A stretch of 64,000 nucleotides of DNA from G963555815 sp965249615 [NCBI: bacterium] (GTDB lineage Bacteria; UBA8248; JACPRG01): the NCBI GenBank assembly GCA_965249615.1, contig CBDFMI010000005.1, forward strand, positions 620,001-684,000. The letters run 5' to 3'. The notes under the pieces were generated by a model. The model was not told the origin of the DNA. It made no database searches and saw only the letters and a list, made by a program, of their open reading frames with translations. The position numbers and the translations under genes are program-made. Shown here in pieces: positions 25,941-34,816 of this stretch; position 1 is the first letter of the stretch; every line of letters begins with the position of its first letter.

Positions 25941-26940
25941 CTGAATCTCCCAGACGGTCTCCTCAGCTTTCTTCAGGGCTCAAGAGAGGTGCTCGTCCTT
26001 GGCATCGGAGGCGGGGGCGATATCGTGGGGACGCTTCCCACCGCCCGGCTCTTTGAGGCGTTCGGGGCCAAGACGATCCTGGGAGGCGTATCCTGGGAGC
26101 GAATCGTCCGTGACCCGGTCCCCGGCCCCCGCAAGTTGGACGAGGTGGAAGGTGTTCGGCCGCTCCACCCGGCCGTTTGGCTCGCCGGGGCGCAGGCCCG
26201 GACAAAGGGCGGGGTGCGCTTCACAGAATCCTTTATGGCCGAGTCTCTTGGGAAGGACACCCTTCTCATCGACATCAACGGCGGTCCCTCCCAGGTGGCC
26301 GAGGGGCTTCTCAGGACCGCTGAGGCCTTGGGGGCGGACCGGGTGATGGGGGGTGGATGTCGGCGGGGACTCTCTCGCCAATGGCAGCGAGGCGGGTATT
26401 CGCAGCCCCCTGTGTGACTCCGTCATGGTGGCCGCCCTGGCTCAGGTGGAAAAAACCCTTCCGACCGCCCTGGGCGTCCTCGGCTATGGGACCGACGCTG
26501 AACTCACGGGGGAGGAGATCGACGCGAGCCTCAGCGAGGTGGCGGCCGGCGGGGGATATCTCGGGGCCTGGGGGATGACGGCCGGGGCCGCCGAGGAGAT
26601 GGACACCCTGGCCCGAGCCGCAGGGAGCGAGGCAAGCCTGCTGGCAGTCGCCTCCTTCCGGGGCGAGCGCGGGGTCCGCACCATCCGCGAGGAAACCCGC
26701 AGCATGGAGCTGAGCCCCGTCTGCTGTGTCACTTTTTACGTCCGCCCGGCAGTCCTGATGGATCGGGTCTCGGCCCTCGCCCGAAGCGTCCAGGGTGCCG
26801 CCACCCTAAAAGAGGCCAACGAGGCCCTTCACTCTCTTGGTCTTCGAACAGAGCTCGACCTGGAACAGGAGATGTCGGCCCTGGGGACTCAGAGTTACCA
26901 GGAGTGGGATTCTTCTCGAAGAAGCGGAGATCCCAAATGA
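25941..26940 (+). pseudogene. DUF1152 protein gene with an apparent frameshift
   Basis: Two overlapping frames encode the halves of one DUF1152-type protein. The first, from a CTG at 25941 with GGAGAGG before it, carries the Gly-rich loop VLVLGIGGGGDIVGTLP and runs through ALGADRVMG. The second continues from VDVGGDSLANGSEAGIRSP to the stop at 26940. The switch falls in a run of six G near 26348; five would restore a single frame. Either one G is a sequencing or assembly error, or the gene is newly broken. Function of the family is unknown; the Gly-rich loop suggests nucleotide binding. Confidence 0.7.
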
Positions 26941-26978
26941 AACCCTCGGCATCCTAATAAGGACCCGCGATCAGGGAA

Positions 26979-29693
26979 ATGGCTTCTACGGCGAAAAAGA
27001 AACCTCGTCTCTATCTCATCGACGGTTCTTCCTATATCTTCCGGGCCTACCACGCCATCCGGAACCGGCTCTCGAATTCCGCCGGGCTTCCGACCAACGC
27101 CATCTTCGGTTTCACGCAGATGCTCCTGAAAATCCTCCGCGAGGAGGAACCGACGCACTGCGCCGTCGCTTTTGACGTCGGGCCCCCCGAGAATCGGTTG
27201 AAACTTTTCCCAGAGTACAAGGCCAACCGACCGGAGACCCCGGACGACCTCCTCGCCCAATGGCCCTATTGCCGGGAGATGGCCGAAATCCTGGGCACTC
27301 CCATCCTGGAGATGGAGGGTGTCGAGGCCGACGACGTCATCGGCACCGTGGCCCGCCGGGCCGAGGCCGCCGGCTTCGATGTCATCATCATCACCGGCGA
27401 CAAGGATTTTTATCAGCTGGTCAGCCCCCACGTCTCCCTTTGGGACACCATGCGCAACCGAAGGATCGGACACGCCCAGGTGAAGGAGCGTTTCGGCGTT
27501 TCTCCCGACCACGTGGTGGACGTCCTCGCCCTCATGGGAGACAGCGTGGACAACGTCCCCGGCGTCCCTGGCATCGGGGAGAAGACAGCCAAAACGCTCA
27601 TCGAGACCTACGGAGATGTGGAGACCCTTCTGAGCCGGGTGGACGAGCTGAAATCGGCCAAGCAGCGGGAACGACTCCTGGAACACGCCGAGATGGCCCG
27701 GCTGAGCCGGACGCTGGTGACCATCGAGACAGACCTGGACTTGGACGTGGGGGTAGAGGATCTTCGGGTCCGGGAGATGGACCGCCAAAAAGCTCTAACC
27801 CTGCTGAAGGAGCTGGAGTTTGGCCAGCTGGCCAGCGTGATCCTCTCGGAGGGACAGGCGGCCGCCGCGCCGCGCAAGGGTTACGTGGCCGTCCTGAAAG
27901 AGGCCCAGTTCAAAAATCTGATAAAACGTCTGAAAACTTCCAACGGGTTCGCCGTCGATACGGAGGCCACTCATCCGGAGCCCATGTGGGCCAAGCTCGT
28001 CGGCGTCTCCGTCTCCTTCAAAGGGGATGAGGGGTTTTATATCCCCATCGCCCATCAGTATCCGGGCGCCCCGAAACAGCTCCCGGCCCAGACCGTCCTC
28101 GATGGCCTAAAACCTTTCCTGGCAGATCCGGCGCTTTCGAAATATGGGCAGAACATCAAATACGACCTGATCGTCCTCAAGAGGGCGGGCGTTGAACTCC
28201 AGGGCGTCGCCTTCGACACCATGGTGGCCTCTTACGTCCTGAACCCGGCCAAACGGGCCCACAACCTGGACGAGATCTCCCGGGAGTTTCTGGACTACCA
28301 GGTCATGACCTACAGCCAGGTGGCGGGCTCCGGTACCAAACAAAAATCCTTCGACCAGGTGGACATCGAAGCGGCAACACACTACTCGATCGAGGACGCC
28401 GACGTCACCTACCAACTCACGGCCATCCTTGGACGAAAGCTGGACGAGGCGGGCCTTCGGGGCCTCTTTGACGAGATCGAGATGCCGCTCGTCCCGGTCC
28501 TGGCCGCCATGGAGTGCGTAGGGGTCCGCGTGGACCGGGACCTCCTGGAGGAGATGGGAAAAGAGCTCAAAATACAGATGGCGCAGGCGCTTTCCCGCAT
28601 CTATGAATACGCCGGGGTCGAGTTCAACCCCAACTCCCCTATCCAGCTCCGGGAGATCCTCTACGACAAGCTTGGACTCCATCAGCAGGCCCCGCCCAAT
28701 GCCGTCAGGCGGACAAAAACCGGCCTCTCTACGGCCGTGGAGACACTGGAGCGTCTCACGCCCCTTCATCCCCTTCCGGCCGAAATCTTGGGCTACCGGC
28801 AGCTGGCAAAGCTTCAGTCGACCTACGTCGCGGCCCTTCCAAAACTTATCCACCCTGACACGGGCCGCATCCACACTTCCTTCAATCAATCCGTCGCCGC
28901 CACGGGGAGGCTCTCGTCCTCAGACCCGAACCTTCAGAATATCCCCATCCGAACCGATCTCGGCAGGCGGATCCGAAAAGCCTTTGTCCCCCGCAAAGGC
29001 TGGCGGATGCTCTCGGCGGATTACTCCCAGGTGGAGCTTCGCATCCTGGCCCACCTCTCCCAGGACGAGCGCCTGCTGGACGCTTTTAGACAAAGGGAAG
29101 ACGTCCACGCCCGGACCGCCCAAGAGATCTTTGGGCTTGACCCTGAGGCCGTGACGGACGAAAAGCGGCGCATGGCCAAGGCGGTCAATTTCGGCGTCAT
29201 TTACGGTCTCAGCCCCTTTGGCCTTTCCCAGGCCATCGATGTTCCCGTTGAGGAGGCCAAGAATTTTATCGACGGCTACTTTGAGCAATATTCGGGCGTC
29301 CAAGCCTACATCGAGGACACGCTGGAAGAGGCCCGAAAGCTTGGCTACGTCACGACACTTCGGGGAAGGCGCCGCCCGATGCCGGACCTGGCGAGCCCGA
29401 ATCACAACGCCCGGTCCTTTGCCGAGCGGACCGCCATCAACACGAGAATCCAGGGAACAGCGGCCGACATCATCAAGGTGGCCATGATCGCCATCCATCA
29501 CCGCCTGAGGTCCGAAGGGTTTAAAAGCGCCATGATCCTCCAGGTCCACGACGAGCTCGTCTTTGAAGGGCCTCCCGGGGAGATGAAGACTCTCGTCTCT
29601 CTCGTCCGGGAGGAGATGGAGGGGGCGGCGAGTTTAAAAGTGCCACTTATCGTCGAGACCCATGAGGGCTCGAACTGGGACGAGGCGCACTAG
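26979..29693 (+). CDS. polA: DNA polymerase I
   Basis: A 904-residue three-domain polymerase. The 5' nuclease domain has LIDGSSYIFRAYHA and VEADDVIGT. The 3'-5' exonuclease domain keeps FAVDTEATHP and the DADVTYQL block, so proofreading appears intact. The polymerase domain has motif A DYSQVELRILAH, motif B RRMAKAVNFGVIYGLS and motif C VHDELVFE. It fills gaps in repair and replaces RNA primers. It follows the DUF1152 gene by 38 bases. Confidence 0.97.
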   Translation: MASTAKKKPRLYLIDGSSYIFRAYHAIRNRLSNSAGLPTNAIFGFTQMLLKILREEEPTHCAVAFDVGPPENRLKLFPEYKANRPETPDDLLAQWPYCREMAEILGTPILEMEGVEADDVIGTVARRAEAAGFDVIIITGDKDFYQLVSPHVSLWDTMRNRRIGHAQVKERFGVSPDHVVDVLALMGDSVDNVPGVPGIGEKTAKTLIETYGDVETLLSRVDELKSAKQRERLLEHAEMARLSRTLVTIETDLDLDVGVEDLRVREMDRQKALTLLKELEFGQLASVILSEGQAAAAPRKGYVAVLKEAQFKNLIKRLKTSNGFAVDTEATHPEPMWAKLVGVSVSFKGDEGFYIPIAHQYPGAPKQLPAQTVLDGLKPFLADPALSKYGQNIKYDLIVLKRAGVELQGVAFDTMVASYVLNPAKRAHNLDEISREFLDYQVMTYSQVAGSGTKQKSFDQVDIEAATHYSIEDADVTYQLTAILGRKLDEAGLRGLFDEIEMPLVPVLAAMECVGVRVDRDLLEEMGKELKIQMAQALSRIYEYAGVEFNPNSPIQLREILYDKLGLHQQAPPNAVRRTKTGLSTAVETLERLTPLHPLPAEILGYRQLAKLQSTYVAALPKLIHPDTGRIHTSFNQSVAATGRLSSSDPNLQNIPIRTDLGRRIRKAFVPRKGWRMLSADYSQVELRILAHLSQDERLLDAFRQREDVHARTAQEIFGLDPEAVTDEKRRMAKAVNFGVIYGLSPFGLSQAIDVPVEEAKNFIDGYFEQYSGVQAYIEDTLEEARKLGYVTTLRGRRRPMPDLASPNHNARSFAERTAINTRIQGTAADIIKVAMIAIHHRLRSEGFKSAMILQVHDELVFEGPPGEMKTLVSLVREEMEGAASLKVPLIVETHEGSNWDEAH

Positions 29694-29738
29694 AGCCTAA
29701 AGGAGGGTGGGTCGCGGAAGGCTCTGGATGACAGAAAT

Positions 29739-30914
29739 TCAGCTCAAGGGTTTTTTGGGGTTCCGTTGGGCGAGGAGATTTCTATAAACAGTCTCGGTTG
29801 CGGCCATCATTTTCTCTATTGATAGATGTTGTTCGGCGAATTTTCTGCCCGCTTCCCCCATCCGCCGAGCCAGGTCTGAATCCTCAAGCAACGTCAAAAT
29901 GCCCTGAGCCAGGGCCCCGACATCCCTGGGCGGGACCAAAACCCCTGTCGCCCCCGGCGTCACGACTTCAGCAACCCCCCCCACTTGGGTGGCGACGACC
30001 GGCTTCCCGGTGGCGTAGGCCTGAGGAATCACTTGTGACGTCGCCTCCGTCCGAACAGAGGCCAGGACCAAGATGTCCAGGGCGGCCATGACCTCAGGGA
30101 TATCCTTCCGATAGCCCGTCAGAATCACTTTTTGTTGAAGCCCCAGCTCCCGGACCAGGCGGGTCACCCCTTCCCGGCGACTGCCATCTCCAACCACGAG
30201 GAACCTCGCCTCCGGCGCTTTCACTAAAACCTTTTCTGCGGCGCGGACGAAGAATTCATGGCCCTTTGAACCCCTCAGCATCCCCACCATGCCCACCAGG
30301 GGAGCGGAGGACCCGATCCCGAACTCTGCTCGGAGAGATTCTCCAGAGTTGTCCGGACGGAATTTTTGAAGGTCTACCCCGGCTGGGATGGAGACGACCT
30401 TTTCCGGCGACACCCCCGTGGAGGCCAGGATCATCTGCCGGATCGTCTCTCCACTCGTGATGATGATGTCTGAAATATGCCGGTAAACAAAGGTCCGGGC
30501 GGGACCTTTGTGGACGGGGATGGAGACATGCCGGCTCCGGACGACCGGGACGCCCAAAAATTTTGCCCCAAGGGCGAGCCAGCTGTCTATCGAGCTGTGG
30601 GTGTGAACGATGTCAATCTTGTCCTGTCGGATGATGCGGCGGAGGGCCCCCATCGCCAGGGGATCAAAACTCCCGCGCATCCTGACCGCCCGGCACTCCA
30701 GGCCCTTCTTCCTGGCCTCTACGAGAATCCGGCTGTGGGGCTGGCAGGCGATGAGGACCCGGTGGCCTCGGGCAAGGAGGCGACCGGTCTCCTCGAGGAT
30801 CCGGATCTCCTGTCCCCCCCAACCCGGAGACGCCTCCGTATGAAGGACGGCAAAAGTCCCCCCTGCGCCGCCTGACGAACTTGAAATTTCACTTGTGACG
30901 GAAGATTGCGCCAT
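29739..30914 (-). CDS. GT4-type glycosyltransferase
   Basis: A 391-residue GT-B glycosyltransferase. The N-terminal domain starts FAVLHTEASPGWGGQEIRI, the usual acceptor-side loop. The C-terminal domain has RFLVVGDGSRREGV and the sugar-nucleotide block TEATSQVIPQAYATGKPVVA. It belongs to the retaining GT4 group, probably building cell-surface glycans; donor and acceptor are not predictable. Its ATG overlaps the upstream reductase stop as TGATG, so the two are translated together. Confidence 0.85.
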   Translation of the reverse strand: MAQSSVTSEISSSSGGAGGTFAVLHTEASPGWGGQEIRILEETGRLLARGHRVLIACQPHSRILVEARKKGLECRAVRMRGSFDPLAMGALRRIIRQDKIDIVHTHSSIDSWLALGAKFLGVPVVRSRHVSIPVHKGPARTFVYRHISDIIITSGETIRQMILASTGVSPEKVVSIPAGVDLQKFRPDNSGESLRAEFGIGSSAPLVGMVGMLRGSKGHEFFVRAAEKVLVKAPEARFLVVGDGSRREGVTRLVRELGLQQKVILTGYRKDIPEVMAALDILVLASVRTEATSQVIPQAYATGKPVVATQVGGVAEVVTPGATGVLVPPRDVGALAQGILTLLEDSDLARRMGEAGRKFAEQHLSIEKMMAATETVYRNLLAQRNPKKPLS

Positions 30915-32026
30915 CAGGGATTCTGGAAGAGTTTCAGGAATTGCTCCAGGGGAGCCGGGGCGAGACGGGCGGTCGCCAAGTTCTCTTCCACGTGAGCGAC
31001 CTGCTTCATGCCGACCAGGGCGACCGACAAGCCGGGCGAAGACCGGACGAACTGGATGGCACGCTGGGCGTCCGTGTCGAGGCCGCTGAAAACCTCCCCA
31101 ACCACGGGGGGGAGGCCCTGAGCGACGTTGCCCTGATAAATGGAGGCGCTCGCCATGACAGAGAGGCCAAGATGCCTTGCCGCCTTTAGGGGGGACATCT
31201 CCACGCCATCCACCCGCTGGTTCTCTTGCGTCCAGGCCTCCGGCATGGCCAGGTTCATCGGAAGCTGGATGGCCCGAAAGTGGTGGTCCTCATGCGCCAG
31301 ATCCCGCGCAAGACCGACAAGCTCTGAGAGGGAAACGTAATCGGGGGCGTCCTGAGGCTCGCGGTAGGCCGTCCAGGTGGCCGTGCCGTAGAAGCGAATG
31401 GCCCCTTGGCGGACGTTCATCTCCAGCAACTCAAAGGCGCTCGACATGCGGCGCAGGAACTCGTCCCGGGAGACCTCGTGGAGCTGGGTTTCAGGGTTAT
31501 GAATGTAATAGACGTCCAGGCACTCCAGGCCCAGATTCTCGCGGCTGGTATCGAGCTGGTGCTGCAGATATTCGGGCGTCATGCAGTGGCACCCGGCCAC
31601 AAGGTCTGACGGGCTTGCCACCCCGGGCTCAACGAAGGTTTTCTGAAAATAATCGACGGGGTTTTGTGGCGGTTCTCCGTCAAAGGGAACAAACCCCCCC
31701 TTGGTCGCGACGATGACCTCTTCCCGCTTCGCCTTTCCGCTCTCGAAGAGAGTTTTCAGGGCCTCGCCGATGGCGCGCTCGCTTCGCTGGAAGCGGTAAT
31801 TAATGGCGGTGTCAATGACGTTACATCCGAGCTCCACGGCCCGCACGGTGGCATCTCGGTAGAGATGGTCCGTCGCATCGTCATGATGGCCGAGATAGGT
31901 GCCCATCCCGATGGAAGAGGCCAAGAGATCTTGATAGCACGTGAAATGTTCGGGTGCCAGCTGCCCTTTAAAACGTTCCCGGTAGGCGGCGGTCCCGTCA
32001 GGGGTGGCGTGTCCGCTCCAAGCCAT
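30914..32026 (-). CDS. aldo/keto reductase
   Basis: A 370-residue NAD(P)H-dependent oxidoreductase with a TIM-barrel fold. NVIDTAINYRFQRSERAIGE holds the catalytic Asp and Tyr, VATKGGF the Lys and YYIHNPETQ the His. It is longer than the usual 320 residues because of inserts around 125-165 and near the end. GGAGAGG precedes the ATG. It is coupled to the glycosyltransferase gene; the substrate is unknown. Confidence 0.85.
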   Translation of the reverse strand: MAWSGHATPDGTAAYRERFKGQLAPEHFTCYQDLLASSIGMGTYLGHHDDATDHLYRDATVRAVELGCNVIDTAINYRFQRSERAIGEALKTLFESGKAKREEVIVATKGGFVPFDGEPPQNPVDYFQKTFVEPGVASPSDLVAGCHCMTPEYLQHQLDTSRENLGLECLDVYYIHNPETQLHEVSRDEFLRRMSSAFELLEMNVRQGAIRFYGTATWTAYREPQDAPDYVSLSELVGLARDLAHEDHHFRAIQLPMNLAMPEAWTQENQRVDGVEMSPLKAARHLGLSVMASASIYQGNVAQGLPPVVGEVFSGLDTDAQRAIQFVRSSPGLSVALVGMKQVAHVEENLATARLAPAPLEQFLKLFQNP

Positions 32027-32128
32027 TCAGAAACCTCTCCTCAGAAAATCACACCCGAAAAAAGAAATTCTCCTTTGTCCAGGATATCCCCTCTCTCAGG
32101 AAAAACGAAGGGGAAATCGGAGGGACTC

Positions 32129-32863
32129 TCAGGAGATGAGGCGGCCCCCGTCGACGGGGATAACGGCGCCGGTAATGAAGTCTGAGCCCTCGATGAGGAA
32201 GTGAACTGCCGCGGCCACATCCTCGGGCGAGCCGACGCGTCGAAGGGGAACGGCCCGCTCAACGGCCTTTTTCTGCTCAGGACCAAAATCCTCGGGGAGA
32301 AGGACAGGGCCGGGGGCAACGGCATTGACCTGGACCTCGGGGGCAAGGGCCAGGGCCAGGCCCTGGGTGAGGGCGATCACCCCCGCCTTGGAGACGCAGT
32401 AGGGGAGATAGCCTTTGTAGGGTCGGTAGCCGGCCCAGTCGGCGATGTTGACGATCTTGCCCTCCCCCCGCCGCTTCATGGACGTGCCCAGGCGGTGGGA
32501 GAGGAGGAAGACCCCCTTGAGGTTCACCTCCAGGTTTCGGTCCCAGTCCTCCTCCGTCAACTCCTCAAAGGCTTTTCGGTAGAAAATCGAGGCGCTGTTG
32601 ACCAGCAAATCGATCGAGGGAAATCGGGCTTCCGCGGCTTGCACCAGGGCGTCCACCTCCTTGGCCTTCGACACGTCCCCCTGGACAATGAGGGCCTCCA
32701 CGCCGAGGGCTTGGATGCTGGCCGCTGTCTCTTCGGCCTGCTCCTTTGAGCGGCGGTAGTGAACGACCACATTGGCCCCGGCCCCTGCGAGGCGAAGGGC
32801 GATGGCGCGGCCCACCCTCAGGGCTGAGCCGGTGATGAGGGCTGTCTTGCCTTGAATCTTCAA
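32129..32863 (-). CDS. short-chain dehydrogenase, pteridine reductase-like
   Basis: A 244-residue classical SDR. The nucleotide loop TGSALRVGRAIA with RRS further on (VVHYRRSKEQA) favours NADPH and resembles FolM/PTR1 pteridine reductases. The active site is Ser/Asp-like at NIADWAG and YCVSKAG. The start is TTG with AAGGAGG eight bases before. Nearby queC and queD also handle pterin-like intermediates, which makes a pterin substrate plausible but unproven. FabG-like activity is the main alternative. Confidence 0.75.
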   Translation of the reverse strand: MKIQGKTALITGSALRVGRAIALRLAGAGANVVVHYRRSKEQAEETAASIQALGVEALIVQGDVSKAKEVDALVQAAEARFPSIDLLVNSASIFYRKAFEELTEEDWDRNLEVNLKGVFLLSHRLGTSMKRRGEGKIVNIADWAGYRPYKGYLPYCVSKAGVIALTQGLALALAPEVQVNAVAPGPVLLPEDFGPEQKKAVERAVPLRRVGSPEDVAAAVHFLIEGSDFITGAVIPVDGGRLIS

Positions 32864-32968
32864 AGAGAGGCCCTCCTTGCTCCTACGGGAAGACAGCGGC
32901 AGTCAACCAGGAAGGCCCTTCCGTCTATATGGCCGGAGGCGTAAAATGCGGGTTGGGAGAAGCGCCTC

Positions 32969-33670
32969 ATGGTGTCAAAACCTCGAAAGGGCCGGTCCGG
33001 GGACGTCCGAACCGGGCCCATCTGCGTCCTCGCCAGCGGCGGCCTGGACTCCTGTGTCCTGCTGGCAGAGCTGGCTTCCGTCCATGAGGCCGTCCACCCA
33101 CTCTACATCCGGTCAGGGCTGGCCTGGGAGGAAGCGGAGCTTTATGCGCTTCGCCGTTTCCTAAGGGCCCTTCGCCTGCGGATGATCCGGCCCCTAAAAA
33201 TCCTTGACCTCGCCGCCGGGGACCTTTATGGCCCTCATTGGAGCGTCAACGGCAAAAAAGTCCCCGACTATGACGCCAAAGATGAATCCGTCTACCTCCC
33301 CGGTCGAAATATCCTCCTCCTCGCCAAGAGCGCCGTCTTCTGCGCCCTTTACCAGATCCCAACCCTGGCACTCGCTCCCCTTCAGCACAATCCCTTTCCT
33401 GACTCCCAGCCGGAATTTTTCAGGGAGATGGAGCGCGCCCTCACCCGGGGACTGAATTTTCCCATCCGGATCGACATGCCCTTCTCGGGACTCTCCAAGC
33501 GGGACGTCATCTTCAGAGGCCGCCGCCTTCCCCTGGAGGTCACCCTCTCCTGCATCGACCCGAAAGGCCGGACTCACTGCGGCACCTGCGTGAAATGCGC
33601 CGAACGCCAGCGGGCCTTTCACGCGGCCCGGGTTGAAGACCGGACCCGCTATCGACAGGTTGGGCGTTAG
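32969..33670 (+). CDS. queC: QueC-like 7-cyano-7-deazaguanine synthase
   Basis: A 233-residue PP-loop ATPase. VLASGGLDSCVLL is the ATP-pyrophosphatase loop. The C-terminal cysteines in SCIDP and HCGTCVKCAERQRAF are the zinc site typical of QueC, which converts 7-carboxy-7-deazaguanine to preQ0 for queuosine synthesis. The middle (DESVYLPGRNILLL) matches the family. It converges on queD at 33696, with 25 bases between. Confidence 0.85.
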   Translation: MVSKPRKGRSGDVRTGPICVLASGGLDSCVLLAELASVHEAVHPLYIRSGLAWEEAELYALRRFLRALRLRMIRPLKILDLAAGDLYGPHWSVNGKKVPDYDAKDESVYLPGRNILLLAKSAVFCALYQIPTLALAPLQHNPFPDSQPEFFREMERALTRGLNFPIRIDMPFSGLSKRDVIFRGRRLPLEVTLSCIDPKGRTHCGTCVKCAERQRAFHAARVEDRTRYRQVGR

Positions 33671-33695
33671 GCGTCCTGGGCAGAAACCCGCCCCA

Positions 33696-34109
33696 TTATT
33701 TCTCCAGGCTCTCCCGGTAGACGGCGCACGATGTGTCCGTCTCCCAAAGGCGTACTTCAACGACCGGAAGGTCCTGAGAGACCGCGTATTGGAAGATGAG
33801 CTTCGCGATGTTCTCGGCCGAAGGATTCTCATCAAGGAGGTAGACAGGCTCCCCGAGCCCCTGGATGACCTCCAGGGCGGGGTCCTCCTTGCAGAGGATC
33901 ATCTTGTGGTCCAGCTCGGCATCCACCCAGGCCTTGACGACCGTCTTGACCTCGCCAAAGTCGAAGACCATCCCCCGACGGTCCAGCTCATTGGTCTCAA
34001 GCACCACCTCCAGCCTTCCGTTATGGCCGTGAAGATGGCGGCATTTCCCCTCGTAATTCAGGAGACGGTGCCCGTAGCAGAAATTGATCTCTTTGATAAC
34101 CCGATACAC
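33696..34109 (-). CDS. queD: 6-carboxytetrahydropterin synthase QueD
   Basis: A 137-residue T-fold enzyme that starts the queuosine pathway from dihydroneopterin triphosphate. His14 in CYGHRL and the pair in CRHLHGHNG bind zinc, and the Cys of that motif is catalytic. FDFGEVKTVVKAWVD and ENPSAENIAKLIF are family blocks. Found head-to-head at its 3' end with queC. queE and queF are not in the window. Confidence 0.92.
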   Translation of the reverse strand: MYRVIKEINFCYGHRLLNYEGKCRHLHGHNGRLEVVLETNELDRRGMVFDFGEVKTVVKAWVDAELDHKMILCKEDPALEVIQGLGEPVYLLDENPSAENIAKLIFQYAVSQDLPVVEVRLWETDTSCAVYRESLEK

Positions 34110-34216
34110 TTCGCGACCTCATGACAGCATCTTGTGGTGGGGACTAGGGGCTCCATATCCTCTCACAAGCCTTGGGAGGGTTCAATCCCGTGGCGGAATC
34201 CACCCCTCTTCGCAGG

Positions 34217-34245
34217 ATGACACACCCTCTTAGGGGACGTATAAT
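34217..34245 (+). promoter_or_regulatory. sigma70-type promoter of the TPR gene
   Basis: ATGACA (34217-34222), 17 bases, perfect TATAAT (34240-34245). The start near 34252 lies about 34 bases before the ATG at 34286. An upstream in-frame start at 34172 would lie before this promoter, which supports the later start. Confidence 0.7.
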
Positions 34246-34285
34246 AAGAGTCGAATTCAGGAGGGGGAAAGAAAACGGAGAGGCG

Positions 34286-34771
34286 ATGGCGTCGGGTTAC
34301 GACAAGGAGGAGGCCGTTCGGCTCTTAGAGGAGGCGAACCGCCGCCAACTCGAAGGGGAGATTGAAGAGGCCATCCAGCTCTATCAGGCCTCTATCGACA
34401 ATTTCCCCACGGCAGACGCCCACACCTATCTCGGCTGGATGTACAGCTTTCAGGGACGAATCGAGGAGGCCATCCAGGAATGCCAGGTGGCCATCGAGCT
34501 CGACCCCGATTTCGAAAACCCCTATAACGACATCGGCGTCTACCTCATGACCCAAGGGAGGCTGCAGGAGGCCGTTCCCTGGTTGGAGAAGGCAAAGGCG
34601 GCCAGGCGCTATGAACCCCGGCACTTCCCCTATCTGAACCTGGGTCGAATTCATCTGGCCAAAGGCCGGCTCACGGACGCCCTGTCAGAATTCCAGCAAG
34701 CCCTCAAGATCCAGCCTGAGGACCCCTCCATCCAACAGGCCATCGTCGAGGCCCAAGCCCGGCTGAACTAA
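34286..34771 (+). CDS. TPR-repeat protein
   Basis: A 161-residue protein made of about four tetratricopeptide repeats (for example AHTYLGWMYSFQGRIEEAI and PYNDIGVYLMTQGRLQEAV). No signal peptide, so a cytoplasmic protein-interaction scaffold. GGAGAGGCG precedes the ATG. It lies 45 bases upstream of the YyaL-type gene and may be cotranscribed. Specific role unknown. Confidence 0.82.
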   Translation: MASGYDKEEAVRLLEEANRRQLEGEIEEAIQLYQASIDNFPTADAHTYLGWMYSFQGRIEEAIQECQVAIELDPDFENPYNDIGVYLMTQGRLQEAVPWLEKAKAARRYEPRHFPYLNLGRIHLAKGRLTDALSEFQQALKIQPEDPSIQQAIVEAQARLN

Positions 34772-34816
34772 CCGCAGCAGTGGCCTCTCCACCCTTCATC
34801 GAGGGAGTCCCATACC

